NCBI GenBank assembly: GCA_023627715.1
Contig: JAMAHW010000033.1
Location: forward strand, 186,001-250,000
Source: Periconia sp. R9002
Lineage: Eukaryota > Ascomycota > Dothideomycetes > Pleosporales > Periconiaceae
Length of the DNA: 64,000 nt
Direction: 5' to 3'
The translations under genes were made by a program, and so were the position numbers. This document shows, piece by piece, positions 57,211-64,000 of this stretch; position 1 is the stretch's first letter; the number at the start of each line of letters is the position of its first letter. A model generated the notes under the pieces. It saw only the letters and a program-made list of their open reading frames with translations, was not told where the DNA came from and did not search any database.

Positions 57211-58111
57211 TTTGTAGAGGTATCGTTGTGCGCAGCTGTTGGTGTTGTAATGATTCGGTCGAGGTTGGGGTGGGGGGTTGACAGTAGCTGCGTGGGTTGA
57301 AAGAATGAATGTATCAAGAGGGCAAAGACAAGAGGGCAAGTATTTGTAGCGACGATGAGTGAAAGCCTGCCGCCAAGACGCGCTAAGCCGAGCAAAGCCT
57401 CACCCGGAGGCACGCATCCACGGCCCATGATCAAACGCACAGCGCAATTGTCTACTATTGTGGCTGATTAATTTGTACAGTTGCTTTCTTATTGTACCAT
57501 CTCTCTGGTCATCTATCTGGCTGAATGCTCCTAATTGATATATGCTTGTTTGCCCATTACTGGCTGCCATTCTGCTACTAATACTCGTTTGAATGTCGAG
57601 ATTTCCTCTCAACGTGCATGGCTACTTACTAGAAAGACTGATATCGTTCTATAAGATTGATGACTGCCTACATAGGTACATACGTGCTGGCTTGTTGGAG
57701 GTCAAATGATTACATGTAGGCTTAGCCCAGGCAACGTTAGGCTCCAACGTCTGCCTGTATAATCAGTAGGCTGCCATCAATTGAACGATTGAACACGGAT
57801 TTTCAACGCGCCATTGCTTAATCACCTTTCACGCAAGATTCGAGTGCATCTCCAATCAATGTTGCACTTTAGACTTTACTCACGTTAAAGACAAACAATG
57901 GTGCCGACACCCATGGCTCGAACTGAGAGACCCCTGTCTGGCATCTGAAGAGCAGCTGCAAGATACCCCGCTATTGCCCCACCACAAACGCAACGCGGAT
58001 ACCCTTAAAAACAACCACCCCTCCAGCACGCGATACCCCTCAACCACACATCACTCCTCGACCACACATAAACAGCCCGAAACCACCTCCCTTTCACATC
58101 CGACGTGCAAA
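57211..58111. other. Divergent intergenic region
   Basis: 901 bp between the MEX67-like and TMA22 starts. It holds both promoters and leaders; the last ~130 bp are A/C-rich leader of TMA22. No gene is seen. Confidence 0.45.
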
Positions 58112-58907
58112 ATGGCCGTAGACGGCTATCCAAAATCGGTCCTGTACTGCGGAGGTAAGCTTCCCCGGCATCCCCGCCTTTATTTGGCTGCTTGCTGGGC
58201 GACAAACTAATCGTGGTGTGAAGTATGCAGTCTGCCACCAGAAGTAGGTACGACTCGAGCGAGCACTGGTAGTCCACAGACCCGCTGACATCGATTCCCC
58301 AACGACAGTACTGCGAATTCGGCGGCACGACCAAGAAGTGCGAGGAATGGCTTGAGCAGCACCACCCCGACCTCCATTCGCAGCTCTACTCCAAGGGTAC
58401 GACGCCAAACAGTCCCTTCCCCTGTCTCTATCCTCTCGAGTATATGGAGAGAAGAAACGAAATTCGAACCCCTCTCTAACCAACCCAAAAACAGAAGCCA
58501 TAGAACAAAACCTCGCCTCCCTCTCCCTCGACGCCCAAAAACGCGCCGAAAAAGACTCCCAAAAGAAAGCCGCAAAAGCCGCCACCGCCGAGGCCCGCGC
58601 CGCCGAAACCCGCGCGTCCTCCAAGATCCTCATCAAGCGCATCGAGCGCAACAAGCGCAAGTACGTCACCGCCGTGCAAGGGCTCGAGGCCTTCGGTCTC
58701 GACATCAAGAAGGTGGCGAAGGACTTTGGGAAGAAGTTCGCGACGGGGAGCTCCGTGACCAAAGTTCCTGGTGGCGGCGATGAGATTACGGTCCAGGGAG
58801 ACTTGAGCGATGATATTTTCGATTATATTGTGGAGAATTATAAGGATGTTCCGGAGGATAATTTGGAGTTGGTCGAGGATAAGAAGAAGAAGAAGGCGGA
58901 TGGGTGA
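58112..58907 (+). CDS. TMA22: Translation machinery-associated protein 22 (DENR homologue)
   Basis: With its partner Tma20/MCT-1 this protein releases deacylated tRNA and recycles 40S subunits after termination. Four exons (58112-58154, 58224-58243, 58309-58396, 58495-58907) join in phase to 187 residues, the usual length. The N-terminus VLYCGGVCSLPPEYCEFGG has the paired Cys residues of the DENR N-domain, and KCEEWLEQHHPDL follows. The C-terminal SUI1/eIF1-like domain (about 96-180) contains KRIERNKRKYVTAVQGLEAFG, KFATGSSVT and ITVQGDLSDDIFDYI. The second exon has only 20 nt. Cytosolic. Confidence 0.95.
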
Positions 58908-59231
58908 GCGGTTCGTGTGTGTTTAGGAATGGGAAAATGTTGCATTGGTTGAGGTTATGATGGACTAAAAGGCCATACTTCTGCAGAAAAAGACGGATAA
59001 TCAATCATGGCTCGTTATGACGCATTATGGTACGAATCTGTGGTCTTTTTGTTGGATACAGAGGATTTGTGGAAGGGATCATCAACATATGTATATGTAC
59101 GTAACACGCGTTCTACTCATCCACGCAAATAGATTCATCCCGAAGCATCGTACTCTACAAAGAAAACATACACCGTGAACGAATCCCCCAATTTCTCCAT
59201 CTAATCCCAAAACCCTTTTTTATCCCACCCC
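58908..59231. other. Convergent intergenic region
   Basis: 324 bp between the TMA22 and ALG12 stops. Only presumed 3' UTRs are seen. Confidence 0.4.
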
Positions 59232-61038
59232 TTACCTAGCCATAACATTAATCTTAGGCTCCATCCTAACCTCAACCCACCACCCCCTAAACACCCTCTG
59301 CCTAAGCACACCCTCCAACCCCTTCCACGCGACCGCAACACGATCCGCCCACGCCTTCCCCCCATGCACATCCCTCACGGCGCCATCATCCGGCACAATC
59401 CCACCCCCGCTCACCTCCCCGGGGCGCAAAACCTTCACCCCGCTAAATCCATACACCACATACTCAATCTGCCACTTCCCAATCACGGTCTCGGGGTGCT
59501 CGGCCAGGACCAAGTCGAATTTCTGCCAAAAGGTAGGGTCGCGGAGGGTTTTTTGGTCTTCGGTCTTGTCGTACGTCCACACGCGCTTCGCGAGCGTGTC
59601 CTGCGTGGCCAGCACGTCGAGGATGGTCTCTGCGCCGCGGTGGTTCTCGAGGAAGCGCGTGGCGCCTGTTTGGCAGGCGAGGTTGTCGAGGTAGACGTTG
59701 ATGCGGGACGTGTTGGTCGTGGGGTAGTAGTGGGTGTGGAGGTAGTGGAGGGCTTCGCCGCCGGGGTAGTTGAGACTCGAGATGGCGAGGAGGGCCGTCG
59801 AGGCTGCGAAGGAGAGGAGGACGGAGGAAACGAGGGCGAGGCTGAGGAGGGCGTAGGTGGTGGATTTGGCGCGGCGCGTCCAGATCCAGGATGCGCCTGC
59901 GGCGCCGGTGGCAGTGAGGCCGGGGATTACGTAGATGATGAAGCGCCATTCTTTGTGCGGGAGGAAGCTGTACAGGGCGACGAAGGAGAGGATCGGGATG
60001 AGGAGGTCAAGGGTGCGTTGGCGGGTTGCGGCGTTGAGTAGCGCGACGGGGATGCAGAGGAGGTAGATGGCTGGGTTGAGCAGCAGGCGCGGGAGCGCGT
60101 TGCTGAAGTAGTGGTGCCAGGGAGATACGCCCCAGTCTGAGGAGTGCCCGAGGATGGTGTTGTAGTAGAATGCGATCCATTCGGGCCATAAGGGGACCGA
60201 TTGCCAGAAATAGGAGTCGATGCTGACGGTGCAGAGGAGGCCAATTGCTGCACCCGCGAGGCCGGCGGGGAGGATGATTTGCAGGATAGAAATCCTTTTC
60301 GTGACGAAGAGGTACAGGGTAAGCGTGCCGACGAGGATGGCGAGTTCGGAGCGGAATGCTACTCCCGCGAAGGTAAGGAGGTAGAGGGTTAATCTATAGC
60401 CTTTTGGGACGACGGTGCTACTCCATGGTGTTGCAGAAGTGTTGAGCAGGCTTCCAAATGCTAGAGTACCTGTCGTGGATTAGACCACAGAGATCCAAAT
60501 AAACGGAGTCACAAACTTACTCAAGAAGAACGCAAACATATTGGGAAGCGTCCGTGATGCATAAAATATTACATGGAACTGGCTGGCCTGGAACAAGGCA
60601 TACCAGATTCCAGCACTGGTGCCAAAGGTCCTCTGCACGCTTCTGCTAAAAGCAATCAATGCGAGACCATTCAAACCACCTAGAATACCCCTAACTATAA
60701 CACACGTTAGTCTGAATAACGATACGAAGCTAGAACATTGACATACCGAGCAATTGCGCTTGATCCTGCGAAGCCAAAAGCCCCATAAACGGCCTTGCCA
60801 GTCCGCTCAAAACCAGCGCACCGACAAAAGTCCTCGGCACGCTCCCAGGAAATGAAACGTGGTCGTAATTCGAAGTAAAAAACTGGTCCGCATTTTCCAA
60901 TGGCACGCCATGAACTAGGATATCATGCGTGGCTTGGATATTGAAGGATTCTTCAACCTTGGTGTACGGTGCCACAAAAAGGTGTACGAAAATGAGGGTC
61001 GGGATAAGCAGGTAGAAGAGCAATTCGAGTCGCGCCAT
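59232..61038 (-). CDS. ALG12: Dolichyl-P-Man:Man7GlcNAc2-PP-dolichol alpha-1,6-mannosyltransferase
   Basis: This GT22 enzyme adds the eighth mannose to the lipid-linked oligosaccharide in the ER lumen during N-glycan assembly. Three exons (61038-60747, 60694-60521, 60469-59232) join in phase to 567 residues, typical of the family. A first membrane segment is followed by the lumenal loop [15 protein letters not shown] with its catalytic acidic pair, then [35 protein letters not shown] and [15 protein letters not shown] are further ALG12 signatures. About ten or more membrane segments are visible. The coding strand turns G-rich near the 3' end (below about 59470). It is divergent from PFA4. Confidence 0.95.
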
Positions 61039-61319
61039 GGTGTGTAATGAGCGTTGTGGGTTGTTGGTGCCACTACTTATTTTGGTGATTGAGAGAGTTT
61101 TCACCGGAGGTTCATTTCTGAACAAGTTGATTTATATACACACATCAATGGGTGTATGTAGTGGTCGATACCTTGAAAGATGACGCAGGGCTGGTGGTTG
61201 AAACAAGCACCAATCACGTGTAGGATCAGCAGCCGCTAAACCGCTCCGACCACACTTTATACACAACCCCATCCCAACTTCCATATCAACACTTGGTTCC
61301 CCCTCGTGTTCCTCCTCAG
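61039..61319. promoter_or_regulatory. Divergent promoter, ALG12 / PFA4
   Basis: 281 bp separate the two divergent starts and must contain both promoters. No specific factor site is clear. Confidence 0.45.
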
Positions 61320-63077
61320 ATGGAACTCAATCGCCTAGCGGTTCCAGCCGTCTACCTCCTAATCGCCTTCCTGGGCTACCCCTCACAGATCCTATTTCTC
61401 TACCTGGACCCCAGGCCGCTGACCAAGAACGAGCTGATTCTATCTAATGTGCTGCTCTTGCTGATTTTTATAACGTATACGAGAGCTGTGTATGTGGATC
61501 CTGGGACGATACCGAAGGATGCGTTGAAAGAGCATGGGGCTTCGTCTGAAGGTGGTGCGAAAGATGGGAAAGCAGGAGGGCAGCGGACGAAGTGGTGTCG
61601 GAAATGCGATGCGGTGAAGCCACCTAGAGCGCATCATTGCAAGGAGTGTAAAAGGTTAGTTTTTGAGTGCTGGATATGTGCTTAATTTTCTTTTTTCTCT
61701 GGTCGATATAGGATCATACGCACACCCACCTTTTTCCATTTCTACATTTTCTGCGTCCAAAAAAAAGGCGATCTATATTAAAAAAAGCCAACCCGTGACC
61801 AAACAGCCTATCGAAAAACAAAACTAAACTCACTCAAACTACTTAGATGCATCCCCAAAATGGACCACCACTGCCCCTGGACCGCAAACTGTGTATCCCA
61901 CACGACCTTCCCCCACTTCCTCCGCTTCCTCTTCTACACAACCCTCGGCCTCTCCCTCCTAGCCTACTTCCTCTGGATCCGTCTCACAGCACTCTGGTCC
62001 CAGCGTGACCTCCCCTCCTACCTCGGCCCCTCCATGTTGCACGTCGGCCACCTCTTCCTCACGACGCTCGTCAACTCCATCACGCTGTTCGCGCTGGGCA
62101 TCCTATTCGTGCGCAACGTGTGGTGCTTGGCAGTCAACACGACGACGATCGAGGGGTGGGAGATTGAGCGGCATCGCACGCTGGTGCGGCGGGCGCGCCA
62201 TTTTGGAGGGTGGTTGGATGCGCCGGATGGGACGAGGGTGAGGATCCGGAGGCAGGAGTTTCCGTATGATGTTGGGATTTGGGCGAATGTGGTGCAGGGG
62301 ATGGGGAGTGCGAATGTATGTTTCTTTTTCTCTCCTTTTCGTTGTTTACCCCTTGTCTACACTTCCCTTTCCCCACAAGAGCACGATATCAACAGACAAA
62401 CAAACCCCCCAACCAACTCTCCACCCCCCATCCCGAAAAAACCTCACTAACCCCCCCTCCCCCACACACAGCCCCTAACCTGGCTCAACCCCCTCGCCCC
62501 AACCCCACCCCTCTCAACCGGCCTAACCTTCCCAACCAACGACTTCGAAGACGCATCCACCTCCTGGCCCCCACCCGACCCCGACCGCTCCTTCGTGCGG
62601 CGCCCCGCTACCTCGACCGCCGACGCCGCCCGCGCCCGCGGTCCGGATGCAGGTTTCATCTACGAAGCCACGACGCTGTCGCCGAAAGAAACGATTGAAG
62701 CGTTCCGCGCGAGACAGCATGCTGATGTTGTGAGGAGGAGGAAGCCGTTTGTGCAGCGTGTTAGGGGTGCTGGGGGGGTTGGTGGGGTGGGGGGTGTGGG
62801 GTCTGATGAGGATGATGGGGAAGGGGATGAGGAGGTGGAGGAGGAAGAGAAGAAGGGGAAGAAAGATGGTGGTGATGGAGAAGAAGCGTGGCGGAACTCG
62901 GAAGGGGAGCGGTTGTTGGATTTTGGAGTCGATGAAGAGGTCGAGTTTTATGATGAGCCGGTGGTTCGGGATGGTGGTGGGCAAGAGGAGGAAGATGAGG
63001 ACGAGGATGTACCGTTGAGTGAGCTGTTGGCTCGGAAGCGTAGGGCGAAGGAGGAGGAGGTCGTGGGTGGGTATTAG
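61320..63077 (+). CDS. PFA4: Palmitoyltransferase Pfa4 (DHHC family)
   Basis: This ER membrane enzyme attaches palmitate to Cys residues; in yeast it acts on chitin synthase Chs3. Three exons (61320-61654, 61847-62315, 62472-63077) join in phase to 469 residues. Two membrane segments precede the zinc-binding Cys-rich domain, which has WCRKCDAVKPPRAHHCKECKR in exon 1 and CIPKMDHHCPWTANCVSHTTFPHFLRFL in exon 2, with the catalytic DHHC at 118-121. Two more membrane segments and the TTxE-type motif (TTTIEGWE) follow. The C-terminal tail is long and very acidic (DEDDGEGDEEVEEEEKK). The first intron (61655-61846) is long for this window. The coding strand flips from C-rich to G-rich near 62700. Confidence 0.95.
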
Positions 63078-63655
63078 AAGGGAGGAAGTAAGGTGAAGCG
63101 AAGTGGAACGAAGCTTTGATTTTTTTTTGTTTGAGTAGCTCGGAAAGGAAAGATGGAAGAAAAGAAGAATAGACCAAGGATAGAGAAGAAGACGAGAAAA
63201 AGATGGTATATCATTCATAATTTCCCCATCATCGTCCAGCATGCACAAGGAGGGGACGAACAAGCCGGGGCCATGGGGAGGCGGGAGGCAAGAAGAATAA
63301 AAGAAGCTCGCGTGAGCGAACATAAAAAGAAAACAAATGTTAAACAACAAAAGTCTAGTCCTAAGCAAACAATCGTAGAGGGAGAGAGAAGGGGCGCGGT
63401 TGAAGTCGTAAAATAAATAAGATAATGAACGGCCCCCTTCTTCTCTCATCTCACACATAGACATCAAAATTTCCAAACCAAATGAATAAGGACAAGACTC
63501 CGAGAGAACGAAAGAAACCAGACAACATGTGTACTCCTTTCCATCGCCGTTTGAAATTTGAACCCATCATTAATAATTACACATGACAGGGACCGAAAAA
63601 GGAAAAAAAAGGGAGAGGTGTACGGTCCCTTGTCGACCTCGAAAAAATCATTTTT
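63078..63655. other. Convergent intergenic region
   Basis: 578 bp of A/G-rich sequence between the PFA4 stop and the stop of the edge gene. Frames here are purine-rich low-complexity artefacts. Confidence 0.45.
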
Positions 63656-64000
63656 TTACTCGCTCGTCCAGTCTTGATAGATCTTTGAGCTTTCGTACTC
63701 GCGCTGCTTGGGATCCCAGGTAGTCTTCTTCTCCCTGGTGGTGGTTAGGAAGCCGTCCAAAGGCTTCTCGTCGCCACTAAAATCATTCTGCACCTGCTAC
63801 TGGGGATCCATTGGCGGCAGTGGTCGTTCAGAATTCGCCGCCGCCGTTCTGGACTGTGTAGCCGAAGGAGGTGGTATCGTTGTCTGCTACTTCCGGGTTG
63901 GCATTCATCGGGTTAGGATGTTGCGCGGCACCTTCTCCGGTAGCGCCAGCATTCGAGGTAGAACCGTTTGCGCCGCCGACATATTGACCGCCTGCAGCTG
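63656..64000 (-). CDS. C-terminal end of an unknown protein, cut by window edge
   Basis: The gene enters from the right edge. The visible upstream exon (to 63855) encodes a Gly/Asn/Ala-rich stretch (NAGATGEGAAQHPNPMNANP) ending FGYT. If a 61-nt intron with a weak GTCCAG donor is removed (63854-63794), the frame continues VQNDFSGDEKPLDGFLTTTREKKTTWDPKQREYESSKIYQDWTSE and stops at 63656. Without this splice the frame stops after GGGEF. The conserved-looking acidic/basic tail supports the spliced form, but no family is recognised. Confidence 0.5.

Overview
This window is nuclear DNA of a filamentous ascomycete (Pezizomycotina). The evidence is short GT-AG introns (mostly 45-70 nt) with CTAAC/CTGAC-like branch sites, compact genes on both strands, and families typical of these fungi: a UstYa-like protein, a fungal rhodopsin-type membrane protein, a Mae1-like transporter and a kinesin-3. 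I cannot fix the class from sequence alone. All gene models were assembled by hand by joining reading frames across splice sites that keep phase.

Layout. 0-8 kb: a conserved protein of unknown function (-), a large Ser/His-rich protein with a small N-terminal domain (+), and a UstYa-like protein (+). 8.8-15.7 kb: kinesin-3 (-) and TRM5 (+), divergent. 16-24 kb: two Rossmann-fold reductase-like genes tail to tail, a hemerythrin-domain protein, a PEBP-family protein and a secreted alpha/beta hydrolase. 24.5-30.2 kb: an NCS1 nucleobase/hydantoin-type permease and a hydantoinase-DUF917 fusion, divergent from a 525 bp promoter with several GATA-factor sites; this looks like a small nitrogen-salvage unit. 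30.3-31.5 kb: a mitochondrial tricarboxylate carrier. 31.5-40.2 kb is gene-poor apart from a Mae1/SLAC1-type transporter with an Asn/Gln-rich N-terminus and a possible degraded Zn2Cys6 factor. 40.2-46.3 kb: an FAD monooxygenase, a tRNA relic, an APH-type kinase and a rhodopsin-type membrane protein. 48.5-51.4 kb: two genes I do not recognise. 51.6-63.1 kb is a housekeeping block: KRE33 (NAT10), MEX67-like, TMA22 (DENR), ALG12 and PFA4. A gene of unknown function is cut by the right edge.

Most striking observation. A tRNA-Arg(CCU) gene at 43288-43442 lies antisense inside the last intron of the APH-type kinase. Besides the normal tRNA intron after position 37, its D-stem is split by a 54-nt insert with GTAAGT at the 5' end, ACTAAC 11 nt before the 3' end, and a terminal CAG. 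Removing it exactly restores a perfect four-pair D-stem. It looks like a spliceosomal intron inside a tRNA gene. Other points of interest are a MEX67-like gene without the NTF2-like domain, a repeated switch from C-rich to G-rich coding strand along many genes, and an unknown gene that stays coding-like past two in-frame stops.
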